Assembly (NCBI GenBank): GCA_035610365.1
Contig: CM069432.1
Coordinates: 277,983,482 to 278,047,481, forward strand
DNA: 64,000 bases
Direction of reading: 5' to 3'
Origin: Aquatica leii
Taxonomy: Eukaryota; Arthropoda; Insecta; Coleoptera; Lampyridae
The translations under genes and the position numbers were made by a program. The notes under the pieces were generated by a model. It worked only from the letters and a program-made list of their open reading frames with translations. It did no database searches and was not told where the DNA came from. Each line of letters starts with the position of its first letter. Positions within the stretch are counted from its first letter, which is position 1. Below are positions 34,268 through 45,659 of this stretch, piece by piece.

Positions 34268-37200
34268 AGGACGTACTAAGAAGCCGTTTAGTGACGTCAG
34301 AGGTCAAAGTTAAATCGGCTGTCTATTTTAATAGTTTACATTCTTCGAAGAAAAAGAGTTTCGTTAAGAATAAAGTTGTGTTAGATTATGTTTTAGAGTC
34401 TGCTGAGTCTGACGAAAGACCTTTTGTCTACGTTAAAGTTTTTGGTCACGAAATTTTGAGTTTATTAGATAGTGGCGCTTCTCGCACTATTGTTGGTTCT
34501 AAGGGTTGGGAAATGTTTAGTCAGTTAGGTTTGAAGTTAAATAAGTCAGTTAAAGTTAATTGTATTGTCGCTAATGGTAAATCAGTACAAAGTTTAGGTT
34601 CACTTCTCGTCCCAATCGAACTTAAAGGAAAAATTATTGTTTTAGAAGTTTTAGTTGTTCCTGACGTTCCGCATAATTTAATTTTAGGCGTTGATTTTTG
34701 GAAACAAGCAGGTATCGTTCCTGATCTTAGAAAAGGTGAGTGGCGTTTCGAAAATATGGACACCATTTCACAATTGGAAGATAAAGATTCCGTTATTCAG
34801 TCTCGTCTCGATCTTTCCTCAGAACAGCTCAATCAGTTAGACAATTTAGTTAGTAATCATTTTTCTTCTTCGAATGAAAGTTTTGGATGCACCAACTTGA
34901 TCGAACATCAGATCAAGACTACTTCCGAACCAATTAAGCAACGATATTACCGAGTTTCGCCGTTTATCCAGAAACAAATCGATCTGGAGTTAGAAAAAAT
35001 GTTGAAGTTAGGCGTTGTAGAAAAATCAAACAGCGCTTGGTCGAGCCCGATCTTATTGGTGAAGAAGAAGGACAACTCTTATCGCTTTTGCGTGGACTTT
35101 AGAAAAGTCAACAAAGTTACCGAAAAGGACGCTTATCCTTTACCTTACGTTTCGTCTATTTTGGATCGTCTTCGTGACGCTAAGTTTATTTCATCTCTCG
35201 ACATTAAGTCCGCTTATTGGCAGATTCCTTTAAGCGAAGAGTCTAAGCAGTATACCGCTTTTACAGTTCCGAACCGTGGGTTATTCCAATTCACGCGCTT
35301 ACCGTTTGGTTTAGCTAACGCACCAGCTTCTTGGCAGAGGTTGATTGATAGAGTTTTAGGTCCCGAATTAGAACCTTACGTTTTTGTTTATTTAGATGAC
35401 GTCATTATTTGCGCTCCTTCCTTCGAGAAACACATGGAAGTGTTAACTGAAGTTCTTCGTCGCCTTAGAGAGGCTAATTTGATGCTAAGTAAAGACAAAT
35501 GTCATTTTTGTAAACCTGAACTTAAGTATCTTGGTTTTATAGTAAATTCTACTGGTTTGTCGGTTGACCCGGAAAAGGTCGATGCAATTTTGCGTATTCC
35601 AGTTCCCACTGGTGTCGCTGAAGTTAGAAGAATTATAGGCATGGCCTCGTGGTATCGCCGTTTTGTACCAAATTTTTCGACAATTATCGCTCCATTGACG
35701 TCTCTGTTAAAGAAGAATTCCAGCTTTAATTGGACTAGTGATTGTGATGAAGCATTTCAAATTATTAAGAATTGTTTAGTTTCCGCACCTATTTTGTCTT
35801 GCCCTGATTTCAATGTTCCGTTTACAGTTCAAACTGACGCTTCTGATTTTGGTCTCGGTTCAGTTCTTACACAGTTTATCGACGGTGAAGAACGTGTTAT
35901 TTGTTATAATAGTAGGTCGCTCACAAAATGTGAACGCAAGTATTCAACTACCGAAAAGGAGTGTCTGGCTGTCCTGTGGTCTATCGAAAAATTACGCCCT
36001 TATCTTGAAGGAACAACTTTCACTGTAGTTACCGATCACGCATCATTAGTCTGGTTACATAATTTAAAGGAACCTACCGGTCGTCTAGCACGATGGGCTG
36101 TTAGACTGCAGCAATTTGATTTTACGATCATTCATCGTAAAGGAAAGGATCATGTCGTACCTGACGCATTATCTCGTTCAGTACCAGCTATCGACAATAT
36201 TACTACCGATTGTGACACTACCGAACCTAAGTCTTCGGACAAATGGTTAACGAAACTTATGGAACGTGTACGTTCAAAACCTAACGCTTTTCCACAGTGG
36301 AAAATTAGTAACGGAAAGCTATTTAAGCATGTTACCGTAGACTATCCCGATCTTCGTTCTGAGAATGACAATTGGAGAGAAGTTGTGCCTAAGTCTAAAC
36401 GACTCGAAATATTGTCAAAGTTTCACGATGAGCCTACCGCTGGACACCTTGGTATCTTTAAGACTCTCGAACGAATTGTTCCGCTTTATTACTGGCCTAA
36501 GATGAAGGCTGACGTCATTCGTTACATCAATGGTTGTAAAGTTTGTATCACGCATAAGCCAGAACAGAAACGTCCTGCTGGCCTTATGACCCGTCATCCT
36601 GTTGTGGACAAACCTTGGCAGTTGATTTCTACCGATCTTGTTGGACCGTTACCGCGATCTAAGAGTGGTTATTCGTACATTCTAGTGGTTGCAGATTATT
36701 TTTCGAAATTTGTTTTATTTTTCCCGTTACGTTCCGCTACTGCAGCAGCAGTTACCAAACGTCTTGAAGAAGATGTATTTTTAATGTTTGGAGTTCCTCA
36801 GTATCTTTTGTGTGATAACGGCACACAGTTTCGTAGTTCAGAATTTACAAAAATGGTTTCGTCATATAAGTCTAAAATTATTTTTAACGCTAATTATCAT
36901 CCACAAGCGAATCCAACTGAAAGAGTCAACCGAGTCATGAAGACAATGTTATCGTCATATATCGAAGACAACCATCGACATTGGGATAAGTATCTTGCTA
37001 AAGTAGCATGTGCTATTCGTACCGCTGTACATGAAGTCACCGGCTTAACGCCGTTTTTCGCTAATTTTGGACGTGAAATCTGTCTCGACGGATCACGTCA
37101 TGGAAAAACTACCGATTCCGACACTATCGACGATCTAGCTTTTGCTGATCGTACCTTTTTGGCCGAAAGAGGCCCAGCGTTTAGAGAAGTTTACGTCGAC

Positions 37201-37485
37201 ATTAAGAATCGCTTGAATGCCGCTTATGTCCGCGCTAAACATTATTACGATTTACGTCGTCGTCCAGCACCTTTTGAGGTGGGAGACACAGTATGGCGAA
37301 AGAATTATGTTCTTTCTGATGCATCTCGATATTTCTCGGCCAAACTGGCACCTAAGTTTATCGGTCCGTTCTACGTGAAACGGAAAGTTTCGTATCAGAC
37401 CTATGAGTTGTCTGATGACACGGGAGCATCTAAAGGCATATGGAACGCCAAGGACTTAAAGTTAAACCCGACTGGGAATAAATAG
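34249..37485 (+). CDS. pol: Pol polyprotein of the young Ty3 element (PR-RT-RNase H-IN)
   Basis: The open frame is 1,078 codons, entered by frameshifting at 34255-34261 rather than by its own ATG. Rough order: aspartic protease with LLDSGASRTIVG (residues 72-83); reverse transcriptase with FRKVNKVTEKDAYPLP, LPFGLANAPASWQRL and the active site VYLDDVII near residue 380; RNase H beginning QTDASDFGLGSVL near 528 and TDHASLVWLH later; integrase zinc region (H-H-C-C, GHLGIF to GCKVCITH) near 726-770; and the integrase core with STDLVGPL, LLCDNGTQF and the glutamate in NPTERVNRVMK near 890. A C-terminal segment (VGDTVWRKNY, KFIGPFYVKRKVSYQTYEL) resembles the usual GPY/F module. No stop or frameshift interrupts it. 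It supplies copying and integration of the element. Confidence 0.95.
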   Translation: MFGKRVKDVLRSRLVTSEVKVKSAVYFNSLHSSKKKSFVKNKVVLDYVLESAESDERPFVYVKVFGHEILSLLDSGASRTIVGSKGWEMFSQLGLKLNKSVKVNCIVANGKSVQSLGSLLVPIELKGKIIVLEVLVVPDVPHNLILGVDFWKQAGIVPDLRKGEWRFENMDTISQLEDKDSVIQSRLDLSSEQLNQLDNLVSNHFSSSNESFGCTNLIEHQIKTTSEPIKQRYYRVSPFIQKQIDLELEKMLKLGVVEKSNSAWSSPILLVKKKDNSYRFCVDFRKVNKVTEKDAYPLPYVSSILDRLRDAKFISSLDIKSAYWQIPLSEESKQYTAFTVPNRGLFQFTRLPFGLANAPASWQRLIDRVLGPELEPYVFVYLDDVIICAPSFEKHMEVLTEVLRRLREANLMLSKDKCHFCKPELKYLGFIVNSTGLSVDPEKVDAILRIPVPTGVAEVRRIIGMASWYRRFVPNFSTIIAPLTSLLKKNSSFNWTSDCDEAFQIIKNCLVSAPILSCPDFNVPFTVQTDASDFGLGSVLTQFIDGEERVICYNSRSLTKCERKYSTTEKECLAVLWSIEKLRPYLEGTTFTVVTDHASLVWLHNLKEPTGRLARWAVRLQQFDFTIIHRKGKDHVVPDALSRSVPAIDNITTDCDTTEPKSSDKWLTKLMERVRSKPNAFPQWKISNGKLFKHVTVDYPDLRSENDNWREVVPKSKRLEILSKFHDEPTAGHLGIFKTLERIVPLYYWPKMKADVIRYINGCKVCITHKPEQKRPAGLMTRHPVVDKPWQLISTDLVGPLPRSKSGYSYILVVADYFSKFVLFFPLRSATAAAVTKRLEEDVFLMFGVPQYLLCDNGTQFRSSEFTKMVSSYKSKIIFNANYHPQANPTERVNRVMKTMLSSYIEDNHRHWDKYLAKVACAIRTAVHEVTGLTPFFANFGREICLDGSRHGKTTDSDTIDDLAFADRTFLAERGPAFREVYVDIKNRLNAAYVRAKHYYDLRRRPAPFEVGDTVWRKNYVLSDASRYFSAKLAPKFIGPFYVKRKVSYQTYELSDDTGASKGIWNAKDLKLNPTGNK
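34255..34298 (+). promoter_or_regulatory. -1 ribosomal frameshift signal between gag and pol
   Basis: The heptamer GGGAAAC at 34255-34261 sits in the gag frame as G GGA AAC, the X XXY YYZ arrangement. After an 8-nt spacer a stem follows: GACGTACTAA (34270-34279) pairs with TTAGTGACGTC (34288-34298) in 10 base pairs with one bulged G at 34293 and an 8-nt loop. Pol lies in the -1 frame relative to gag, as required. The gag stop falls in the spacer. Confidence 0.85.
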
Positions 37486-38042
37486 TTTTAGGTTTTATCG
37501 TTTGAGTATTGTTCTTTTGTTTTTGTTCTATCGTATTGTTTTTTATTTAGGTTAGTTAGTTTCGTTTTTGGGTTCCGTGTAGAGACGGACTAAGAATATT
37601 TCTCTACAGTGGGGACACCACTTGTCGTAAGAGGCGACTAAACAACGGTTCTTTTATTTCCATTTTTCTTTCTTCTGCTATCTTGTCTGTCCTTATCTTT
37701 TATTTCTGTAGTGTTTGCGGCTAGGTGCCATCGCTCGGTGAGGGCAGTAGTTGTGGGAAAAACGCAATGCGCGGATCTCGTGAAGCGCAGCGCGCCCTCT
37801 TCTATTGTGCAGCATCGAGTGATCTGTGTCGAACCCAAACATATGCTACCCTTCTTATCGTTTAGTTCTCGTTCCGTTTTAGTTTTTTTTTGTTAGGGGT
37901 TCTCGATGATTGCGAGATCGCGAGAACCATAGGTTTAGTTATCGTTTTATTTTTGTTTTTGGGTTATGGGTTTTCGTTTGTTTTTTTGTTGTTTTGTCTA
38001 TTTTTAGAGTGATTTAAGAAATCCCTCTTTAATTAGGGGAGG
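37486..38042 (+). other. 3' untranslated region of the young Ty3 element with polypurine tract
   Basis: About 555 bp without a gene separate pol from the 3' LTR. AGGGGAGG at 38035-38042 directly abuts the LTR and is the polypurine tract. GGTTCTCG (37898-37905) and CGAGAACC (37921-37928) can form an 8-bp stem. GAGGGC near 37740 pairs with GCCCTC near 37794. The patch 37710-37820 is richer in G and C than its surroundings. There is no env. Confidence 0.75.
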
Positions 38043-39831
38043 TGTTACCTGCGTTTGATTTTCGTTGTGAAAGACACCGTAAGTTTTTTTTTTGTGTGTT
38101 TCGATTGATTATTTTAGTATTAGCATCGAGAACGTTTTGTTTATTGTTTGTGTAGTTTGAGTTTAATGATATTTCAAGTTGTTTTCAATCATTATTGAAA
38201 TTTTCTTTTAAATGCATACAGATCCGTAGTTTTGTTTTTGATTTAGTACTTTATTTAGTTATCTTCGTAGAAGAACAATTCAATATAATTTACGACTTCC
38301 TTTTTGAATGTAAGTTGATACATTTTTCTTGGTAATTACACTTTGATTAAGCCACCTGCAGTAATGCAAGTCTCAGCGTTCTTGTGTGAATCATGGTCTA
38401 CGTGCGAAAATTCACGCGACTAATTATAATTTTCATCTTTGTTTTTCTCGTTTGTTCAATGTTCTTTCTTTTACGTAGATGTTACCGCGCAAGCGAAGAG
38501 AATTTGGTGGGAACACGAGTTGTTAAATATGAGAGTTTTTTGGTTTGGGGGATGAATAATCATCAATCGATCGTTGGTGGCAATTTTAAATTACCGGTTA
38601 CCGGTTGGTAAGGGTACGTTTCGTTATGCCCTACCGCGGAAGTTAAAAAGAAAATTGGTACCGTGGAAATGTAGTGTAGTGATAGAAAAGTTTGATTTTT
38701 ATCTTCTTTTCAATGTTCGTAATTTACGGATTATGCAAATTTCACGGTTTCCATAATTATAACGCAAGTTTCAAGTTGGATATTCAATCGTTGGGTTGTA
38801 CTGTGTCCAATCGTCGCATTAGTGCGGATTATGTTAAGTGTTAACAAAGAAATTCTTCCGCCGGCATAGAAATTATTTGGAGTACCTTTTCGTTTGGCCA
38901 TCCCGGACCACCTAACCATAAGTACGTTCCTGCAGTTACGACGAATTCAAGGTATTTATGTTGCACCATTTATTTAATCGAGAAGATATTATTTACGTTT
39001 ACGCGATCAAGTGTTAAAAGCTTTGAATTTTCAATTAAAAATTACAAGTGTTTCGAAGTTATCGTTAATGTAACTAATTAATGACCGTATTTTACGGTAC
39101 TGTTTTATCCCAAGTTTAAAATTTATTAAACGGGACCGAATTATCGATTCAAATTTTATATTTATAAATTAGTTTATAAGTTTATTTCATTTTGTTTTTA
39201 AATTATATCGACACACACACACGGCCGTGATCATAGATGTTTTAAGATTGATTAATTTGTGCTGGTTATTTCTTTAAAATTCTGTATTGTGTATTTTATA
39301 ATTTTGTTTGTGTATTTTATTCCATTAACTGTAAAATTTGTTTTGATCTAACGTGCATTCAAGTAATTTTTCTATTATTTTGCTACTGTTTTGTGTGATT
39401 AATTTTGTCAATCTCAATTCAATTATTTTATTTTATTATTTTATTCATTTTGTTTTATTTTGTTCAAATAAATGTTAAATTATTAAATTGTAAAGAGCTT
39501 TTAATTCCGTCGGCCTCCGCGTGTGTAACTTTATTAGTTTATTTTAGATTTTAGCAAATGCACCCTCTAAGGTAAGTCCATTGGGGGTGCATACTACAGA
39601 AGCGGACTTATGGTTGGCAAGGGTCATTAGTCCATTAAGCTTTACTCCTTCCTGGCGCCCTTTGATTTCGACATTATTATTTATCGATTTTGTGTTTTCG
39701 ACAAGTCCATCCATTTCGATCACGAAACTTTTAAATAAAACCCACCCCGTCTCCATTGAGCTAGTGGCACAACCCCCGTTTATGTTACTACATTGCAGGC
39801 AGTGACTTTGTGTTAATTTTGGAATGTAACA
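38043..39831 (+). repeat. 3' LTR of the young Ty3 element
   Basis: Near-identical to 30974-32758. Differences that I saw include one extra T and one extra G near 38535-38550, one extra A near 38647 and a short cluster near 39040-39065. Confidence 0.95.
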
Positions 39832-40690
39832 AGGTGTAGTATCTATGTGGTGCACTGTAGAATGCTTCACTTTTTTAGGTATTAATGCACAAACATTTTA
39901 TGTTACTCATTGTCACTAATAATTGCTTTAATGGTCAGTTTCGCATTGCACTAGTTTATCCGAAGATGTCAAAAATGTAGAATTGTCTATGAGTCTCTTA
40001 TTCCTAATATCTACTAATAAACTAAAATAATTTAAAAAGTCTGACCCGATTATTGGTTTATCGATATCAGCTATTATGAAACGCCACAAAAAGGATGTTT
40101 TTAGCTTTACGTTTAGTTCTTAGTTTTTGTATGGTTTGCAGCAAATAACGAAAAATCACTTTTTGTAACACTTGATTTTATTAGGTTTCTGGGATATGCA
40201 CTAATATCGGCACCAGTATCTATGAGGTATTTGATTTTAGTATGTTCTTCCATTACAAACAAGCGGCATGTTGTTGCAGGTGGAAGACGCGTAGCCGCTA
40301 GTATTGTCTTCCTTCCTAGTTTTCCTGTTTATGAAAGTTGCATGGTTCTACACACTTTCTTGCTTTTGAAGTAATCCTGAAGTAGGCTGATATTTCTTCG
40401 ATCTGGAATTGGATCGGTGTCGATAACAAGACCTGCTGTATGAGCGTTCCCTGTTGCTCAATTTTGTGAGTTCTGCTACTTGCTGAGTAAGAGCTTCTAT
40501 TTTAGTTTCCAGTTGTGTTTGTGTAGCCCCTGTAGATGTTGGAACTGACACTACAGCCTGAAAACTCGTGTTCATCGTGCTAAAAATTGTATCGGCTAGG
40601 ATAGCTTAATCATAGACTCTTTTCAATTGCAGCTGCCGCGAGGATGAGATGTAATTACGGACCTGGTTGTTAGTTATAAGATAACGTGAT
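39832..40690 (-). pseudogene. Old Ty3-type element, 5' part (gag end, protease)
   Basis: On the minus strand the segment next to the insertion reads KHSTVHHIDTTP, which would continue directly into the RT start at 30960. The aspartic protease IDTGADISAYPR lies at about 40200-40240. 40348-40575 is a gag C-terminal part with a coiled segment (ETKIEALTQQVAELTKL) followed by an arginine/serine-rich stretch. LADTIFSTMN continues upstream to about 40690, after which the similarity fades. It is the other half of the element at 29312-30973, split by the young Ty3 element. Confidence 0.85.
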
Positions 40691-41385
40691 ATAAAATGAT
40701 TGAAACTGTGTCAAGTTTAAGTTTACTATTAAGTATTAAGTTTCTGATGACAAAATAAACAACATTTAAGAGACATGGTGTCGTGCTAAATTCAAAGTTA
40801 TTTTAAATTTTCTTTATGGTTCATAATAACAGAAAAAAGTAAAGTAACAATGTCAATCGATTATTTTGAAATCATAAACGTAGAAATTAAAAAGTGGAAT
40901 TAGTAAATAATACGAATAACTATGAAACTAAATTAAACAAATAACAAAATTAAATACCGAATACCTAACTACAAAAATAATTTAATGTATTTAAAATAGC
41001 TTGAAATAAATGAAAATCGAATCAACAGTAACGCACAACCGAAGTAGACACAATGGCCCCAGAATGGCCAGAAAAAGAAATTTTAGCTACATTGTCATAT
41101 TTTGTTACCAAGGTTATGGTTTCTTTAAGTGTTTAACAATCTACAGTAAAACTAAGCAAAACAATCTTACCGCATTCTTGCACTTTGTACGTGCTGTTTA
41201 CTACTAAACGATAATGAATTGGGTTATTGGCTTTTCTTCCTACGAATTTACATTTTCATGACCGTCCTTGAATTTTAATATTAATATTTCTTAAAAACTA
41301 TAAGGAATGGACCTTATGTTTATAATGCAAATATGATTTAAATCATTACAGCTATCGCACATCAAGAGAATATTAGTTATACTTG
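40691..41385. other. No gene recognised
   Basis: AT-rich sequence with no supported frame. TTACACCCTGTATA at 41386-41400 marks the border with the LINE fragment. Confidence 0.5.
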
Positions 41386-43735
41386 TTACACCCTGTATAT
41401 TTCTTTTATAATCCTAATTAGTTCTTCCTCTATCTGTTTCTTTTTTAACATATTCCATAATTTACTTTTATTGACATTATCAAACGCTGTTTTTATATCC
41501 AAAAATAACGCAAAAACTTTCCCTCTCTTCACTTCTAATTCTTTGTTTACTATCTGTTTCAATATGTATACATTATCTAATGCCATTCTCCCTTTTCCAA
41601 ATCCTGTCTGCCAGTCTGGTAAGATCTTTTTTTCTCCATTTCTCTTTCCAGTCTTTTTTGCAAAATTGTCAAATTAAATATTATTTCCCACATTTACCAC
41701 ACTTATACCTCTATAGTTTTTTACCTATCTTTTCCTTTGTAAACTGAGCATATTATTGCTTTTCTCTAATCATCCGGAAACCCTTCATCTGACCATATCT
41801 TGTTTAAAATTTTCCCTATTCTTTCTTTCGTTCTCTCTCCTGTATATTTATTTCCATTGTTCTCCTTGCGTCCTTTATTCAAAAAGCTCCATATGTCTCC
41901 TTCATTTTCTAATATATTTATTTGATCCTCTCTTTTCTATGTTTATCTGTTTTCTTCTCTATATTGTGATCTTAATCTTTTATATTACTGAATATTAATG
42001 TTTCCTTTTTTCCACCTTCTTTTACCTCTTCTTACTTCCTTCCTGGCTTCCCTGCGTTCCTTATTCACCCACATCTTTTCTCTAGACTATTTTATATTTT
42101 TTTCTTGTATCCTTTCCTTTTTACTGCTTTATCCATTTTATTCATCAGTTCTTTCACTCCTTCCTCTACTCCTTCCTCTATCCATTGTACTGCTTCTATT
42201 TTTTTCTTATAAACCTCAATATGTTTATCTGTCCATACCTTTTTCTACCCCCAAACTGTGTTTGAATTTTTTCTTTCTCTTTTCCAACTTTTTAACATTT
42301 CTTCTAATGGCTGATGGTCTGAATCAACCTCTACCCCAATTTTAAAACGTTCTATTTCTTCTAAAACCTTCCCACTAACCATTACAAAATATATTATAGA
42401 TTCTTCTCTCTCACTTATGTATTTATATTCTTTTCTTACTCCTTCCTCGATATTTCCGTTAAGTATAGTCCACCCCTCCTCTCACATAAATCCAATAGCT
42501 CTTTACCTTGTTTTTTTAATGCCTTATCTATCGTTACTCTTTTGTTTCCTCCCCATGCACTATCATACCACGACCTTTTCCAATTTCCGCGTTAAAATCC
42601 CCACCTACTATTAATTTTCCTCTCTTCTCTTCAATCAGTAACCGTTTCAAGTTTCTTATTGTTTGCTTCATTTCTTGACCGTACACTATTCCTTGCTCTT
42701 GCTTTTTATTCTCCTCTTATTTTACCACCCATTCTTTTCTTACTCCCGATATTATACACTCTTGCGCTCTTCCTTTTTTTCTTTTCTTGTCGCGAACTGT
42801 AAATTTCATTTATATCCCTCTGGTAAAGTTACTTTCCTAATATTTCTCCTCCAGCCACGTTTCAATTAAACCCACAATGTCCCTTCTTTATACCTCCAAA
42901 ATTCAACTCCTTTGTTTTTAACTACTGTAACGTTCCAAAATACTAATCCTATTTCTTTTGTCTTTTTCTTATCGTTTTCCTGGATTTTTACCTGGTCGTC
43001 CACATTTTTTTATCCTTTACCCTCCTTATTTCTAGGTTTTTGACCTCTTTCTCTCCAATTTATTTTTTTTTACGTTCCAGTGCATATCCTCTCCTTCAAA
43101 CCATAATTTCATAAACCCCATTTTTCTTCTTTTTCCTTTAGTTTTCTTCATTCTATTCTTATATTTTTTTGTACCTCACTTAGCCTTTCCTTTTTCATTA
43201 ATATTTCTAGTTTATCTTCTACGGAATCCAATTTTACCAGTATTAACCCACTCGTTATTTTAATTAATCTTATACTTGTTTCCACTTCATTTTTAAACAA
43301 GTTATCCACTTGCTTTTTACGTTCTTCTCTTCCCTCTGAACCTTCCATCCCTGGTATAACCAAGTTCTTCCTTTTCTTTTCCCTTTCCATTACTTCCACC
43401 CTCCTTTCCAATTTTCCTATCTTCCCTTCCATGCTCTTATTTTTTTCTCCCACATCCCATATCTCCCTTCGCTCTTCTCTTTCTTTTCTTAACTCCTCTG
43501 TAATCTTTCCCAAATTCACTACAAATTTATTGCTCTCTTCCCTCATCTACTTTATTTCTCTAATAATCTCCCTACACATCTTCATTATCACCTGCTTCTC
43601 CTTATCACTCTCTTCCGTTCTCGGGCTTCTTTTTGTTCTCTTACTCCTTGCAAAAACTTCTTGCACAATTTTTTTGTCTTATCTTTTTTCTTTCCGATCT
43701 TGTCGATTCGGATTCTGACATGATTCTATCTAATT
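41386..43735 (-). mobile_element. LINE (non-LTR retrotransposon) remnant, 3' truncated
   Basis: On the minus strand: 43148-43546 encodes a lysine/glutamate-rich coiled coil followed by KRKNLVIPGMEG and a segment resembling an ORF1 RNA-binding domain. Around 42870-42960 FWNVTVVKNKGVEFWRYKEG resembles the start of an AP endonuclease domain, and about 42580-42620 has VGGDFNAEIG, its catalytic core motif. 41386-41586 has the RT motif ALFLDIKTAFDNV. RT beyond that point and the 3' end are absent. The coding strand is strongly purine-rich, so the plus strand is nearly all T and C. Many frameshifts; not functional. Confidence 0.78.
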
Positions 43736-44028
43736 AAATCTAATTAAAGCCCGGCACAAATATTAAAGAAAATATATAAATAAAAGTATGTACGTCACTG
43801 TTATCAATAGCGTGCGCTTGATCTTTAATCTAGTCTACGATACCCGCTCGCATTTGCAAGCGTTATCTGAGCTCGCCTATACCTTCTTAACCATAAATTT
43901 GATGTAATTGTTCACTACTCACATTAAAATTGCACTTCTAATTATTCCCTTAACAGCTTCAACTTCACAATCCTCAACACGCACACGTTAATTAATCATT
44001 TTAATGATTACAGCTTCAATCTTCAACA

Positions 44029-45650
44029 GTGGTAGAAAATTTTCTGGTGCTTTATTTAAACAGATTTTCTAAATTTGCTTGCCGAACGTGCAAATCTAAG
44101 CATCGTCATACTCTTTTACATATTGAATTTAATGCTGCGATCACTTTTATACATAGTCAGCATCTGCTACTTCTGCAGACACTCCTGTTAAATCCAACCA
44201 AAGTATTTTTGCTTTCTGCACAAATACTGTCCAGGTTTTTCTACAAACCGCTTCTGCTAAAATTCTCAATGTTAACGAAAACGTTTTACTAGACTCAGCA
44301 TCCCAATCTAATTTTATTTCTTCTGACCTAGGTCGAAGTTTAAATTTGCGCATCGATGATGCCAACAATCAAGTTACAAGTTTAAGTAAACCCGTTTCTG
44401 TTATTCGTTTTAGTTCTAAGTGGCACGTGACCGTGGGCTCGCACAACTCCGATTTTCAAATGATTTTTTTTTGATTCCCTAGCACAGCTTTCGCATAGTC
44501 AAGCGCGTCTAGATCCGCACTTACCTAATCTTCAGAAAACTTATTTGGGATGGGTACGTTGTTTGCACCAACTAGGCTTTGAGTACGAATCTTTTCATCG
44601 TGAAGTTTTGCGCGTCATCAAAAATGATTTGTTAGTCGACGATCTTCTCACTGGCACCGACACATTTGCTTAAAGCATTTAAAAGCTCTACACTGGATGT
44701 TTCAGTTTTTGCAAATGGATATTTAATGGTTGATTAAACCTTACTGGTGTCCCTAAATTGAACGTTTACCCTAGAGTTCTTGAATTTGTTCTGATGAGCA
44801 CACACGTACACTAAGAGTGATCTGGTCGTTTTAACCAAACAGCTTTACATTTACTATTTTTCCTCTTCCTAAATACCTCAAATATTTAAATCTTTTGGGG
44901 TTCTAGTTTGTATACTTTGACAATTGTGACTGAAAAAATTATCTGGGTACGATTCTCAGCTACTTTTCTTTTCTCTCTAAAATAGATTTTGGATTACTTT
45001 AGGTCGCTGCTTTGTAAAGCAGATATAAATGCTTAACATGCTCCCAAAGCAGTAAAACCTATAATCTGTCAATTTTGCAGCTGCGCCACCTTTTTATATC
45101 ACCAGACATTTCGGTGCTTTACCTTACGCCTAGGAAAACCCATGCATGCTTATTTAGGCAATAGCACAAGTTTCGTATTGAATTGAAGTGAACTACTTTC
45201 TTAAGTCTAACAGTGGTTTTGTCACTAACGCCCTTGCTAGCGAAGATACAGAGTGGCACTTTATGTTACCACGCAATCCAATCTTTGGTGGTATATGGGA
45301 AGCAGTCAGCTAAACATCATATAAAAAAGTTTTTGACAACTTAATACTCACTTATAAAGATTATCGCAAGTTAAAACGACTTTAAATTCGTGTTTTTAAC
45401 ACCGGTCTCCGCCAATGCTAAAGATCTGCATCCTTTCACACTATTTCTTGATTGGAAGACCTCTTGACAGTTTTTCCCGACCCAGACGTCACTGAAATAT
45501 TAAAGTACAGTCTCGCATTATTTCAAGACGTTCTAAAAGAAGATAGACGTTTTTTAAGATCACGTGAACTGTGGCGCTGTAGTCTGTATATGTCAACATA
45601 TTGTTATTATTCGTCTTACAAACATTCGCCGGTACATTTTTTCTAACCTA
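44029..45650 (+). pseudogene. BEL/Pao remnant, plus strand
   Basis: Pieces in BEL order: a gag knuckle CRTCKSKHRHTLLH (about 44075-44120); LHQLGFEYESFHRE followed by a VDDLLTGTDT active site (about 44565-44665) where the preceding FY is replaced by LL; and near the end FGGIWEAVS, KKVFDNLILTYKDYRKLK and LIGRPLDSFSRP (45280-45480), the integrase C-terminal region. Stops are frequent, and much of RT and RNase H is missing or scrambled. No LTR was recognised on either side. Confidence 0.75.
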
Positions 45651-45659
45651 TCTTTGGTT

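Larger units (their letters stand above)
30974..39831 (+). mobile_element. Young Ty3-type LTR retrotransposon, apparently intact
   Basis: LTRs of 1,785 and 1,789 bp (30974-32758 and 38043-39831) differ at only about ten places that I could spot, mostly single-base indels. Both begin TGTTAC and end GTAACA. A 4-bp target duplication AGGT lies at 30970-30973 and 39832-39835. Gag and pol frames are open end to end and linked by a -1 frameshift signal. A polypurine tract lies next to the 3' LTR, and no env-like frame is present. The element broke an older Ty3 element in its protease-RT linker. Near-identical LTRs and intact genes suggest a recent, possibly still active copy. Length is 8,858 bp. 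Confidence 0.95.
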
